DNA from: Phocaeicola oris
Lineage (GTDB): Bacteria; Bacteroidota; Bacteroidia; Bacteroidales; Bacteroidaceae
DNA length: 64,000 nucleotides
Direction of reading: 5' to 3'
Assembly (NCBI RefSeq): GCF_021295095.1
Contig: NZ_JAJLQX010000001.1
Coordinates: 124,001 to 188,000 of the forward strand
The notes below the pieces were generated by a model. It ran no database searches, was not told where the DNA came from, and saw only the letters and a list, made by a program, of their open reading frames with translations. Of this stretch, positions 1 through 8,114 are shown piece by piece (the stretch's first letter is position 1; the number at the start of each line of letters is the position of its first letter). The position numbers were made by a program, and so were the translations under genes.

Positions 1-24
1 AAGAAGTTGGATAAAGATTGGTAA
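1..24 (+). CDS. C-terminal tail of preceding gene, probably batC
   Basis: Frame 1 reads Lys-Lys-Leu-Asp-Lys-Asp-Trp and then TAA at 22-24, ending 20 bases before batD. In Bacteroidales bat operons the gene directly before batD is the TPR protein batC. Only seven codons are visible, so the identity rests on gene order alone. Confidence 0.4.
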   Translation, partial: KKLDKDW

Positions 25-44
25 TAGTGATAAATAAAAAGATT

Positions 45-1880
45 ATGAAAAAGATAATATTCTTATTAATTGGTTTATTTACTGTTCTAAATATTTGGGC
101 TGATGATAAACCGCGATTTACTACCAGTGCTCCTGATGTGGTAGTTAACGGTGATCAGTTTCGACTTTCATTTACCATTAATACGAAGAAAGTAAAAGAT
201 TTTAGAGCACCTAATATACAAGACTTTGATGTACTGATGGGACCAAACCGGTCGGAGCAAAGCAGTATTCAGATTATTAACGGTAAACAAACTTCCAATC
301 AATCCATTACATATACTTATATTTTGATGGCTACGAAAGAAGGTACATTTACCATTCCGGGCGCAACTATTGTAGCTGATGGCCAGTCGCTAAAATCAAA
401 TCAAGTTAATATAAAGGTTCTTCCTCCGGACAAGACTGGTAATACTTCGCAGAGTGGTAAAAGCGGATCGGTTGGATCTCTAAACGGTACTTCATCCGGC
501 GGTAAAATTTCAAATAATGACTTATTTATTACGGCTACAGCAAGTAAAACTACTGCTTATGAGCAGGAAGCAATTCTTCTGACGTATAAAGTCTATACTT
601 TGGTCGACTTGCGTTCTTTAAATGGTAACATGCCTGACATGAAAGATTTCCATACACAGGAGGTTGACTTGCCTCGACAGAAACAGTTTACTCTCGAACA
701 TTATAACGGAAGAAATTATAATACATGTGTATGGAGTCAGTATATTCTATATCCTCAGCGTTCAGGAAAATTAGAAGTTCCTTCTATTAAGTTTGATGGA
801 GAGATTGCTCAGCATATTGAGTCAATTGATCCGTTTGACGCGTTCTTTAATGGAACGGGAGCTTTATCAACGTATAAGAAGACTATTGTTACTCCAAAGG
901 TTATTATTAATGTAAAGGAATTGCCTTCAGGAAAACCTGAGGGCTTTTCAGGAGGTGTTGGATCGTTCAATTTGACTTCTTCCATTAATGAAACAAAAGT
1001 TAAGACAAATGATGCTGTTACATTAAAACTGATTATCTCAGGAACAGGCAATATGAAACTGATGGAGAATCCGGAGGTGAAATTTCCTCAGGATTTTGAA
1101 ACTTATGATCCAAAGACAGAAAATAACTATAATCTAACCTCTGAAGGTTTGTCCGGAAGTAAAGTGATTGAATATTTGGCAATTCCTCGTCATGCGGGCA
1201 ATTTTACCATTCCTCCGATTGAATTCTCATATTTCGACATCAAATCGAATAGCTACAAAGTTTTAAAAACAAATCCATATAACATTACTGTTGAGAAGGG
1301 AGCCGGTAATGCTGATCAGGTTATAGCTGACTTTACAAATAAAGAAGACTTGAAAATTATCGGAAGTGACGTTCGTTATATTAAGATGGGTAACCCCAAT
1401 CTGACAAAGAAAGGCAATTTCTTTTTCGGAACAACTTCTTATTATGCTTGGTATATTGTTCCATTTCTCATCTTTGCCATTGTAATGATTGTATGCAGAA
1501 AACAAGCCATGGAGAATGCAAATGTAGCCAAGGTCCGCACTAAAAAAGCTAATAAAGTTGCTACTAAGCGTCTGAAAGCCGCAGGTAAGTTATTGGCTGC
1601 CAATAAGCAAGCAGAGTTTTACGATGAGTTATTGAAAGCTTTGTGGGGATACACCGGCGATAAGTTGAATATTTCTGTTTCCGAGCTTTCAAAAGATAAT
1701 ATTGAGGAGAAATTGAGAGAACATCAAGTTAATGATGATTTGATTAAGGAATTTGTTGATATATTAAATGACGCGGAATTTGCACGTTTTGCTCCTGGTG
1801 ATCCGAGTGCTACGATGGATAAGGAATATCAGGCAGCTATCGATGTCATCAGTAAAATGGAAAACAGCATCAAACATTAA
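45..1880 (+). CDS. batD: BatD family aerotolerance protein
   Basis: BatD, about 611 residues, is a membrane-anchored periplasmic protein of the Bacteroidetes Bat (Bacteroides aerotolerance) complex. It has an N-terminal signal peptide (about residues 1-19, hydrophobic core ending in Trp-Ala), long beta-rich extracytoplasmic repeats, one transmembrane segment around residues 465-485 (Tyr-Tyr-Ala-Trp-Tyr followed by an Ile/Val run) and a cytoplasmic Lys/Ala-rich helical tail. I chose the ATG at 45 over the in-frame TTG at 18, because it puts the signal peptide at the N-terminus. batE follows after 14 bases, so the two are in one operon whose earlier genes (moxR, batA-C expected) lie off the left edge. 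The biochemical role of BatD is not settled in the literature I know; oxygen/oxidative-stress tolerance is the family association. Confidence 0.9.
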   Translation: MKKIIFLLIGLFTVLNIWADDKPRFTTSAPDVVVNGDQFRLSFTINTKKVKDFRAPNIQDFDVLMGPNRSEQSSIQIINGKQTSNQSITYTYILMATKEGTFTIPGATIVADGQSLKSNQVNIKVLPPDKTGNTSQSGKSGSVGSLNGTSSGGKISNNDLFITATASKTTAYEQEAILLTYKVYTLVDLRSLNGNMPDMKDFHTQEVDLPRQKQFTLEHYNGRNYNTCVWSQYILYPQRSGKLEVPSIKFDGEIAQHIESIDPFDAFFNGTGALSTYKKTIVTPKVIINVKELPSGKPEGFSGGVGSFNLTSSINETKVKTNDAVTLKLIISGTGNMKLMENPEVKFPQDFETYDPKTENNYNLTSEGLSGSKVIEYLAIPRHAGNFTIPPIEFSYFDIKSNSYKVLKTNPYNITVEKGAGNADQVIADFTNKEDLKIIGSDVRYIKMGNPNLTKKGNFFFGTTSYYAWYIVPFLIFAIVMIVCRKQAMENANVAKVRTKKANKVATKRLKAAGKLLAANKQAEFYDELLKALWGYTGDKLNISVSELSKDNIEEKLREHQVNDDLIKEFVDILNDAEFARFAPGDPSATMDKEYQAAIDVISKMENSIKH

Positions 1881-1894
1881 TAGGAGGATAAACG

Positions 1895-2740
1895 ATGAAA
1901 AAAATATGTCTTTTACTTTTATTTGTCTCGGCATTCCTTTCAACGAATGCGCAAACTTCATTGGATTCTACTGCTACAGATTCTCTTCAAACTGATTCTG
2001 TAGCATCTAAAGCAATTCAGCAAACTGTCCAATTGGCAGCGAATGTCGTTCCAAGCAAAGCCGCGGCCGACAGTGCTTATGCAAAAGAAAGCTATGCTGA
2101 TGCTGTTGCTCTTTACGAAGGTATTCTAAACACAGGTAAAGAATCGGCGGATATTTACTATAACTTGGGGAACAGTTACTATAAAATGAAGAATATAGCG
2201 AAAGCCATTCTGAATTATGAGCGTGCTTTACTGTTGAATCCGGGAGATAGTGACATACGTTTCAATTTGAAATTGGCTCAGAGCAAAACAGTAGATAACA
2301 TCACTCCTATGAGTGAGGTTTTCCTCATAACTTGGTTTAAGTCTTTGACGAATATTGTAAGTGAAAAGGGATGGTCTAAAATAGCTATTGCATGTTTTAT
2401 ATTAAGTCTTATTTTAATAGCTATATATATTTTTTCTAAACAGATTCTGTGGAAAAAAATAGGATTTATTTCTGCTATTGTATTTATTTTAATTTGCATT
2501 CTATCGAATGTGTTTGCTTCAGTTCAGAAGTCGGAACTTGTGGGTCACAATGCCGCTATTGTTATGTCTCCGAGTGTAACGATAAAGAGCACTCCTAATG
2601 AGAGTGGCAATGAACTGTTCATTTTGCACGAAGGAACAAAAGTGCTGATAAAAGATAACACAATGAAAGAATGGAAAGAGATTAAACTTGAAGATGGTAA
2701 CGTAGGATGGATTCCGGCTGACGCTATAGAAATTATTTAA
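1895..2740 (+). CDS. batE: BatE: TPR and SH3-like domain membrane protein
   Basis: This 281-residue protein is the usual last gene of the bat operon. A signal peptide (residues 1-19) is followed by a Ser/Thr/Asp-rich linker, then a tetratricopeptide region around residues 70-135 (Tyr-Tyr-Asn-Leu-Gly-Asn pattern and a second helix pair ending in Asn-Pro-Gly-Asp). Two transmembrane helices lie around 160-180 and 185-207. The C-terminal 65 residues form a bacterial SH3-like domain ending in the typical Gly-Trp-Ile-Pro. It sits 14 bases behind batD. TPRs suggest a scaffolding role between Bat proteins; the SH3-like end would be periplasmic given two membrane spans. Function is inferred from family and context. 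Confidence 0.88.
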   Translation: MKKICLLLLFVSAFLSTNAQTSLDSTATDSLQTDSVASKAIQQTVQLAANVVPSKAAADSAYAKESYADAVALYEGILNTGKESADIYYNLGNSYYKMKNIAKAILNYERALLLNPGDSDIRFNLKLAQSKTVDNITPMSEVFLITWFKSLTNIVSEKGWSKIAIACFILSLILIAIYIFSKQILWKKIGFISAIVFILICILSNVFASVQKSELVGHNAAIVMSPSVTIKSTPNESGNELFILHEGTKVLIKDNTMKEWKEIKLEDGNVGWIPADAIEII

Positions 2741-2744
2741 TTTG

Positions 2745-3452
2745 ATGGATATACAACAACTTATAGCCTTTGATAAGAATTTGTTGCTGCAACTGAATGG
2801 AAGTGATTCCTTATTCGTGGATGGATTCATGTGGGCAGCGACGAGTACTATTGTGTGGATTCCTGCAGGACTTGCCTTGTTGTTTATCTTTATAAAAAGT
2901 AATACGCGTGAAAAAGCTCTCTTTACCCTATTTATGTTGGTTGCTTGTGTTCTTGTCGCCAATATTATTTCCGGAGGGATTTGCAAGCCATATTTTGCAA
3001 GGCTCCGGCCGGTGAATGACCTGGATATAATGTATTTGGTCAATACGGTAAATGATTTCCGTCCTAACTCATTCAGTTTTCTATCAAGCCATTCAGCCAA
3101 TTCGTTTGCCCTTGCTGTGTTCGCCTCCTTATTGATAAAAAAGTGTTGGTTCGCTTTCTCAACAATAGCTTGGGCTATATTACATGCATTTACCCGAATA
3201 TATTTGGGAGTCCATTTCCCCGGTGATATTATTTTTGGCATTATCGATGGAGTAGTAGTTGCCTTTATCTTTTATTTCTTGCATAACATTCTGCGGAAAA
3301 GAATATTTCCTGAAACACATTTTTCCCCTGATCAGTATAAAGGACAAGGTTATGTCGTTAGTGACTTGAAAGTATTTTATTTCGTATTGCTATTAACGTT
3401 AATACTGCTTATTTTTCTTGGAATAAGGTTCTCATATAATCTTTCGCTATAA
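2745..3452 (+). CDS. PAP2-family membrane phosphatase
   Basis: A 235-residue multi-pass membrane protein with the three phosphatidic-acid-phosphatase type 2 motifs in order: Lys-(x6)-Arg-Pro near residue 85, a Ser-Ser-His-Ser variant of the PSGH motif near residue 112, and Arg-Ile-Tyr-Leu-Gly-Val-His-Phe-Pro-Gly-Asp near residue 150. Such enzymes remove phosphate from lipid phosphates (phosphatidate, undecaprenyl pyrophosphate, lipid A phosphates); the substrate cannot be told from sequence. The start is the ATG at 2745, although an in-frame TTG sits directly before it. The gene starts 4 bases after batE stops and is probably co-transcribed with the bat genes. Confidence 0.85.
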   Translation: MDIQQLIAFDKNLLLQLNGSDSLFVDGFMWAATSTIVWIPAGLALLFIFIKSNTREKALFTLFMLVACVLVANIISGGICKPYFARLRPVNDLDIMYLVNTVNDFRPNSFSFLSSHSANSFALAVFASLLIKKCWFAFSTIAWAILHAFTRIYLGVHFPGDIIFGIIDGVVVAFIFYFLHNILRKRIFPETHFSPDQYKGQGYVVSDLKVFYFVLLLTLILLIFLGIRFSYNLSL

Positions 3453-3506
3453 AGTTTCTATATAAAAGAAGCTAAATAATTTGTTTTATTCTTATACATT
3501 GAGTAA

Positions 3507-3531
3507 GTTTATACCGTCATAAGGCATAAAC
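3507..3531. terminator. AT-rich hairpin before a T-rich run
   Basis: An inverted repeat of 9 bases (GTTTATACC / GGCATAAAC, one mismatch) around a 7-base loop is followed by a T-rich tract ending at the ATG at 3550. It could end the bat/PAP2 transcript or form a 5' leader hairpin of the next gene; the weak stem makes either uncertain. Confidence 0.3.
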
Positions 3532-3549
3532 CTATTTAATTTTTTTATT

Positions 3550-3813
3550 ATGAGAACAATTACATTTAATGAACTTCGTAGAATAAAAGATTCGTTACCT
3601 GATGGTAGCATCCATCGGATAGCTGATGAATTAGATATGACAGTGGAGACTGTACGCAATTTTTTTGGCGGTGAGAATTTTGTCAACGGAAAAAGTGTCG
3701 GTATTCACATTGAGCCCGGACCGGATGGAGGTATTGTTCTATTGGACGATACAATCGTTTTGGATAAGGCTCTTGAAATTTTAAAGGAAGAGGAAAGCAA
3801 AAAGGAAGCTTAA
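3550..3813 (+). CDS. Small conserved helix-turn-helix-like protein
   Basis: An 87-residue protein with a predicted helix-turn-helix in its first half: Ile-Ala-Asp-Glu-Leu-Asp-Met-Thr followed by Val-Glu-Thr-Val-Arg-Asn resembles a LacI/Fis-like recognition pair, around residues 21-38. The second half is a beta-rich Gly-Pro-Asp-Gly-Gly segment and an acidic C-terminal helix ending in Lys/Glu residues. I recognise the type as a widespread Bacteroidales hypothetical, sometimes labelled DNA-binding, but know no function. It lies 98 bases after the PAP2 gene and 56 before the stress protein. Confidence 0.7.
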   Translation: MRTITFNELRRIKDSLPDGSIHRIADELDMTVETVRNFFGGENFVNGKSVGIHIEPGPDGGIVLLDDTIVLDKALEILKEEESKKEA

Positions 3814-3869
3814 TGCGATTTTCTTCCCGTATGTTTTCTTATCTTTTTTAATCAAAAAAGTAATGAAGT

Positions 3870-4994
3870 ATGGAAGACAAATTGGTTACACTCTCTATCT
3901 TAACTTATGCTAAAGCACAGATCCTAAAGACGCTGCTCGAATCGGAAGGCATTGAAGCCACTATTCATAACGTTAATCTGATACAACCGGTTGTATCATC
4001 GGGAGTTCGTGTACGTATTAAGGAAAGTGATTTGCCTAAAGCATTACAAATTATTGAGAATTCCGGCTGGATGTCGGAAGATGTTATGAATAAATCGGTG
4101 GAGTACAAGAAGAGAAAATCCGTAAGGAAAGTACTTATTCCTGTCGACTTTTCCGATTATTCACTGAAAGCATGTGAGTTTGGCTTCTCGTATGCTGACG
4201 CAATTCATGCCGAAGTTGCCTTGTTGCATGTGTATTCCAGTCCGATGTTCATGCCTAATATTCCTTATAACGCAGATTCGTTTAATGTCACTACCGACGT
4301 GGGTACTGACTTGAAGTCGTTGCTTGATCAGGAACAGGAAGAGTTGAATAAACTGGCAAAAACAATTAAACAAAAAGTAGAAACAAAAGAATTTCCGAAT
4401 GTGAAGTATTCGTGTACACTTCGAGATGGCATCCCTGAAGAGGAAATTCTGAAATATGCTAAAGAGATCCGCCCACAACTTATAGTGATGGGTACTCGCG
4501 GAAAGAATCAAAAAGATATTGAGCTGATAGGCAGTGTCACTGCCGAAGTAATAGAACGCAGTAAGACTTCTGTTTACGCTATTGCGGAAGAGTCGCACGT
4601 CGCTACATTTAAGGAGATAAAGAAGATGGCTTTTGTCACTTCTTTTGATCAGCGTGACTTGGTAGCTTTCGATAATCTTATTAACGCATTCAGCAATCCT
4701 GACGCAACTATTTCTTTTATTCATCTGAGCTCGGATAATGATGCATGGAACGAAATAAAGCTGGCAGGTATAAAAGACTATTTCCAAAAGCAATATCCGA
4801 AGTTGAATTTGAAATATAGCATGATAGCCGACGATGACATTCTGAGCAATTTGGATAAGTATGTGAAAGAAGAGAAGATAGATGTGATTTGTATTACAAA
4901 TTATAAGCGAAATATCTTTGCGCGACTTTTTAATCCGAGCATTGCAAGAAAGATGATTTTCCATGCTAACACACCTATTCTGGTTATTAAGTAA
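3870..4994 (+). CDS. DUF2007 plus tandem universal stress protein domains
   Basis: This 374-residue cytoplasmic protein joins two families. Residues about 1-72 match the DUF2007 (putative signal-transducing) fold: Ala-Lys-Ala-Gln-Ile-Leu-Lys-Thr-Leu-Leu-Glu-Ser-Glu-Gly-Ile followed by a Val-Arg-Val strand. Residues about 88-235 are a UspA domain with the beta1 Lys-Val-Leu-Ile-Pro-Val-Asp-Phe-Ser and the nucleotide-binding-type loop Gly-Thr-Arg-Gly-Lys near residue 210. Residues about 245-374 are a second, more diverged Usp domain lacking a clean Gly-x2-Gly loop. The arrangement suggests ligand- or nucleotide-dependent stress signalling; the actual signal is unknown. The next gene starts 2 bases after its stop. 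Confidence 0.85.
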   Translation: MEDKLVTLSILTYAKAQILKTLLESEGIEATIHNVNLIQPVVSSGVRVRIKESDLPKALQIIENSGWMSEDVMNKSVEYKKRKSVRKVLIPVDFSDYSLKACEFGFSYADAIHAEVALLHVYSSPMFMPNIPYNADSFNVTTDVGTDLKSLLDQEQEELNKLAKTIKQKVETKEFPNVKYSCTLRDGIPEEEILKYAKEIRPQLIVMGTRGKNQKDIELIGSVTAEVIERSKTSVYAIAEESHVATFKEIKKMAFVTSFDQRDLVAFDNLINAFSNPDATISFIHLSSDNDAWNEIKLAGIKDYFQKQYPKLNLKYSMIADDDILSNLDKYVKEEKIDVICITNYKRNIFARLFNPSIARKMIFHANTPILVIK

Positions 4995-4996
4995 TA

Positions 4997-6328
4997 ATGA
5001 AGTCACAAATCTTAGTCGGGTCTATATCGCAATCCTGCGGAAAAACAATCTTTTCCGCAGGATTGTTACGATTACTGAAGCGTCAGAACCTGACCGGACA
5101 AGCATTTAAAAGCGGCTCCGACTTTATTGATACAAAACTTTTAAGCTATGCGTCGGGAAAACCTTCCTACCATCTGGACGCATGGGTAACATCAAAATCT
5201 CATATCCAACGTTTATATAATAAGTATGGCGATTGTGCCGATGTATGTATCACTGAAGGCCATTCCGGTCTGTTTGACGGGTACGACCGTTTGACAGGGA
5301 GTAGCGCAACTATTGCGATGCGTTTAAAACTTCCTGTTTTATTAATTGTTAATGCGACAGGAGCATCTTATTCGGTGGCTGCGTCTATTTTTGGATTCAA
5401 GCATTTCTATTCTTCCATTCGAATTGTCGGAGTGGTGTTTAATCAGGTGGTTTCATCGGAGCAACACACATTCCTCCGTAGGTGTTGTAATGATGCCGGA
5501 GTAGAGTGCTTAGGGTATATCCCATTCGACGAGAAACTGAAGATTCCTTCCAAGCATCATTGCTATACTAACAAAGAATGGAACGATTTGAACGCAACTT
5601 TTGAATTGGCTGCCGATTATATCAGTCGATATGTTGAAGTGGACAAATTGTTAAGTATTACACAGCGAAATTTTCCTGTTGAGTATACGCTACCTTATAA
5701 TGAAGAGATAGATGTGGAAAGCCTTTCGTTAAGAAAGAAGCTGACTATAGCGGTAGCCGATGATCCTGCGTTCGGACTCACTTATACGGAAAATCTCACT
5801 CATCTGAATAAATTTGGGACAATTCTCAAGTTCAGTCCGGTATTTGGCAACGATTTACCTAAAGCCGACATCGTTTATTTGCCGGGTGGATACCCCGAAT
5901 TATTTGCACGTCAACTACATCGACGGAAAAGAATGCTTGATGATTTGAAAACTTTCGCCGAAGAAGGAGGGAAAATACTCGCGGAAGATGGAGGAATGGT
6001 ACTGCTGGGACGTACTTTATCCATTCGGGAGGGAGGAACAGCATACGAAATGGCGGGAGTGTTCCCTATTGATGTCACCATGAACGGACCAAAGATTTGC
6101 TCCGGATACCGGCAGATGAATGCCGAACACTTTCATCTGCGCGGATATGAGTTTCATTACACCACATGCAATCATTATCCGGAAAGAGAAATCGTATGCA
6201 AGACGGGGAATACATACGACATTGATGTCAATTCACCATTACTTCGGTACAAGAATGTTATAGCCACTTATTCTCATTTATATCTCGGCGAAACAGATTT
6301 CTTTGGATTATGGGATAACATAAAATAA
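4997..6328 (+). CDS. CbiA/CobB-type cobyrinate a,c-diamide synthase-like protein, amidotransferase Cys missing
   Basis: At 443 residues it has full CbiA length. The N-terminal synthetase half carries a P-loop (Ser-Gln-Ser-Cys-Gly-Lys-Thr, about residues 9-15), a Ser-Asp-Phe-Ile-Asp in place of the usual Pro-Asp-Tyr-Ile-Asp, and Glu-Gly-His-Ser-Gly-Leu-Phe-Asp-Gly. The C-terminal glutamine-amidotransferase half has Leu-Pro-Gly-Gly-Tyr-Pro-Glu and Tyr-Glu-Phe-His-Tyr. At the nucleophile position, where the family has Glu-Cys-Gly-Gly, this protein reads Glu-Asp-Gly-Gly (Asp at residue 331, codon GAT near 5987). Glutamine hydrolysis should therefore be lost. It may use free ammonia or have another substrate. 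The cobUTSC genes are 40 kb away. It follows the Usp gene by 2 bases. Confidence 0.75.
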   Translation: MKSQILVGSISQSCGKTIFSAGLLRLLKRQNLTGQAFKSGSDFIDTKLLSYASGKPSYHLDAWVTSKSHIQRLYNKYGDCADVCITEGHSGLFDGYDRLTGSSATIAMRLKLPVLLIVNATGASYSVAASIFGFKHFYSSIRIVGVVFNQVVSSEQHTFLRRCCNDAGVECLGYIPFDEKLKIPSKHHCYTNKEWNDLNATFELAADYISRYVEVDKLLSITQRNFPVEYTLPYNEEIDVESLSLRKKLTIAVADDPAFGLTYTENLTHLNKFGTILKFSPVFGNDLPKADIVYLPGGYPELFARQLHRRKRMLDDLKTFAEEGGKILAEDGGMVLLGRTLSIREGGTAYEMAGVFPIDVTMNGPKICSGYRQMNAEHFHLRGYEFHYTTCNHYPEREIVCKTGNTYDIDVNSPLLRYKNVIATYSHLYLGETDFFGLWDNIK

Positions 6329-6333
6329 ATCTG

Positions 6334-6503
6334 TTACTTTTTTCTATTGAGGTATACTATTATTAATATTGAAATAGGTATAAACATCATTATCAGGTAT
6401 TCCCACCATTTTTTTTCAAAAAAATGAGGGAACATGTATTAAGGATAATCAATAATATACTTACAATGATTAATAATTTTTCTGTTGTTTTCATATTACT
6501 CAT
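6334..6503 (-). pseudogene. Frameshifted small two-helix membrane protein
   Basis: Reading from ATG at 6503 gives a hydrophobic helix (Leu-Leu-Ile-Ile-Val-Ser-Ile-Leu-Leu) and then a T7-G-A8 tract (about 6413-6428), after which frame 0 stops in 7 codons. One base later the other frame continues as Glu-Lys-Lys-Trp-Trp-Glu-Tyr-Leu-Ile, a second hydrophobic helix and a Lys-rich end, stopping at 6334. Restored, it would be 56 residues, closely matching the intact 57-residue neighbour at 6587-6760 (Glu-Lys-Trp-Trp-Glu-Phe). The homopolymer site could mean phase variation, decay or a sequencing error. Function unknown. Confidence 0.6.
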
Positions 6504-6586
6504 CCTGTTTAGATTATTTCTCTATATACACAGCTTACACTTTCAATATGAGTAACCTCAATAACACTTAATTCTACGCTTAAAGG

Positions 6587-6760
6587 CTATTTCTTTTTTA
6601 TATCACTTTTCGTGTTATAAGCCAGTATTATCATCATGATGGGTGGGTATAGAAAAATAATGAATTCCCACCATTTTTCATCACCCGAAACAAAACGGCT
6701 TACATTAACAAATAACAGGAGAATAGCTCCAATAATACTGATTATTTTTATTGATTTCAT
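6587..6760 (-). CDS. Small two-helix membrane protein, 57 residues
   Basis: From ATG 6760 to TAG 6587 there is an open frame of 57 codons. It starts Met-Lys-Ser-Ile-Lys-Ile-Ile-Ser and has one hydrophobic helix (about residues 5-20), a short loop Gly-Asp-Glu-Lys-Trp-Trp-Glu-Phe, a second helix (about 33-47) and a Lys-rich cytoplasmic-type tail. The same plan, including the Trp-Trp-Glu loop, recurs in the frameshifted copy downstream (6334-6503), which is good evidence that both are or were real genes. Together they fill most of the 525-base gap between the CbiA-like gene and DUF805. No known family recognised. Confidence 0.6.
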   Translation of the reverse strand: MKSIKIISIIGAILLLFVNVSRFVSGDEKWWEFIIFLYPPIMMIILAYNTKSDIKKK

Positions 6761-6853
6761 GGTTATTTGATTATTAAGAACATAGCGATAAAAGTATTAG
6801 ATAAAAGACTTATACCTTTATTTTAAGTTTTTATTTTCATTCTAAAATTGACT

Positions 6854-7216
6854 CTAAACTGTTCCTTCCGTTTCCTTAAACGGATTAGGACCGTACTCAT
6901 TATCCGGAGCACTTCCTAAGCAGACAAGGTATAATAGAACTAAGCAACCAACGAAAGGGAAGAAAGACCAGAAAAAATTCCAACCGCTGTGGCCGGAGTC
7001 ATGCAACCGGCGCACACATACACTGATTGATGCCGGAAGTAAAACTAATGCTAAAAGAAGTAGAATGGTTACAGGCAAGGCTATAGTCGCGTTAAATTCT
7101 TCATTATTCGCCAACAGTATGCCATAACATAAAAAGTTGATGACAACACTTATTAATAGAAACCACCAGAATTCGCTTCGAGTTGCTCTGCCTTTCAGCA
7201 CGAAAGATTTCCTCAT
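6854..7216 (-). CDS. DUF805 family membrane protein
   Basis: A 120-residue inner-membrane protein with the DUF805 hallmarks: an N-terminal Phe-Lys-Gly-Arg-Ala-Thr-Arg-Ser-Glu-Phe-Trp-Trp segment (residues about 7-18), three or four hydrophobic helices, the signature Arg-Arg-Leu-His-Asp-Ser-Gly-His-Ser-Gly-Trp (about 69-79), and a C-terminal Gly-Pro-Asn-Pro-Phe. The family is widespread; its function is not established. It reads on the same strand as the HU-like gene, 132 bases downstream of it, and could be its read-through partner. Confidence 0.88.
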   Translation of the reverse strand: MRKSFVLKGRATRSEFWWFLLISVVINFLCYGILLANNEEFNATIALPVTILLLLALVLLPASISVCVRRLHDSGHSGWNFFWSFFPFVGCLVLLYLVCLGSAPDNEYGPNPFKETEGTV

Positions 7217-7348
7217 GCATGTTTTAAAAGATTCTGCTTATTTAGAAAAATTTATTGAATTATGTTATCTATTGGATGACTGTATATGTTCTTATCCTAT
7301 GGGGATCGTTAATACAACTTTCTTCCTATCGCCAAAGAATACAACCGA

Positions 7349-7978
7349 TTAGAAGTTTGGCCCTTTGACATATATAGGATTTCTCTTCGTGTTTTCATTA
7401 ACAATTTTCCCTGACTGCAACAAATCTTTTATGATGCGATGAGCGGTAGATCGAGACACACCGAATGCAGCTTCTATATGGGCGCGAACGAACGACGTTT
7501 TACCACTGTCAAAGAATTGTTTCAACTTTTCTACAATCTTTTCTTTCGTCGGATATTTGCCGTGCATGAGCGGACAGCGTCGGAAAGCCATGTTAATCAA
7601 CTGATTATTAAAACCTTTATCCGGAGTGAACCCTGTGGTATCATACGAAATATGATTGGCTTTAGTCTTGTTTGGATCAATTTTTACATCACTTTTTAAT
7701 TTCAAATTGAAATATCCTAAATTTGGTAAATGAACTCGTTCTCCATTGGCCAGACAATTGGCAATATGATTACTTAGAGCTTCTATAACCGCTTTTACAT
7801 CAGCCCGTGTAAGTGTACATTCTTTCTCAATTCGTGTGGCTAAATCATTAGCTGTAACGGTACGTTGAATAACAGGACGAACGCAATAGATCATTTCATC
7901 TTTGTTTTTAGCATTAGGCACGGTATAGAAATCAAACAGAATCTCACCTTCTTTTTTCTTCATCATTTTGAATTTCAT
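7349..7978 (-). CDS. HU-like DNA-binding protein with C-terminal winged-helix segment
   Basis: A 209-residue protein. Residues about 35-125 resemble the HU/IHF fold in its Bacteroidetes long form (Ala-Asp-Val-Lys-Ala-Val-Ile-Glu-Ala-Leu, then Asn-Gly-Glu-Arg-Val-His-Leu-Pro-Asn-Leu-Gly-Tyr-Phe). The last 65 residues hold a helix-turn-helix-like stretch (Phe-Gly-Val-Ser-Arg-Ser-Thr-Ala-His-Arg-Ile-Ile-Lys-Asp-Leu-Leu) with a wing ending in Pro-Ile-Tyr-Val-Lys-Gly. This suggests architectural binding combined with sequence recognition. A TAnnTTTG box on this strand at 8115-8122 implies a leader of about 130 bases containing the 8011-8102 hairpin array. Targets are unknown. Confidence 0.8.
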   Translation of the reverse strand: MKFKMMKKKEGEILFDFYTVPNAKNKDEMIYCVRPVIQRTVTANDLATRIEKECTLTRADVKAVIEALSNHIANCLANGERVHLPNLGYFNLKLKSDVKIDPNKTKANHISYDTTGFTPDKGFNNQLINMAFRRCPLMHGKYPTKEKIVEKLKQFFDSGKTSFVRAHIEAAFGVSRSTAHRIIKDLLQSGKIVNENTKRNPIYVKGPNF

Positions 7979-8010
7979 ATTGATAAATTTTTAAAGTTAT
8001 AGTAAATATT

Positions 8011-8102
8011 AGGTGTACCACGTGCGTGAGACAAGTGTATCACGCAGGTGGCGCATGTTGTTCACGCACGTGGTACACTTGTCTCACGCACGTAGTACAC
8101 CT
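8011..8102. repeat. 22-bp-pitch palindromic array forming a 29-bp hairpin
   Basis: Four units of exactly 22 bp (8011, 8033, 8055, 8077), each with a CACG..CGTG-type dyad core, plus a few trailing bases. The ends form an inverted repeat of 29 bp with a single mismatch (8011-8039 against 8074-8102; outermost bases AGGTGTAC / GTACACCT) around a 34-base loop. It lies between the divergent HU-like gene and atpD, and downstream of the likely HU promoter, so it would be transcribed in the HU leader. It shares the pitch, not the sequence, of the other arrays in the window. Confidence 0.85.
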
Positions 8103-8114
8103 GAATTGTTTATA

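Noticed and set aside
2519-3241. A 240-codon open frame on the minus strand
   Set aside because: It runs antisense to batE and the PAP2 gene, both of which have clear family motifs, and has a basic low-quality composition.
4161-5006. A 281-codon open frame on the minus strand
   Set aside because: It is the reverse of the universal stress gene; Cys/His/Ile-rich shadow translation with no domain.
7349-7978. Integrative element marker (HU genes often sit near mobile elements)
   Set aside because: No integrase, relaxase, transposase or direct-repeat attachment site was seen nearby; base composition does not shift.
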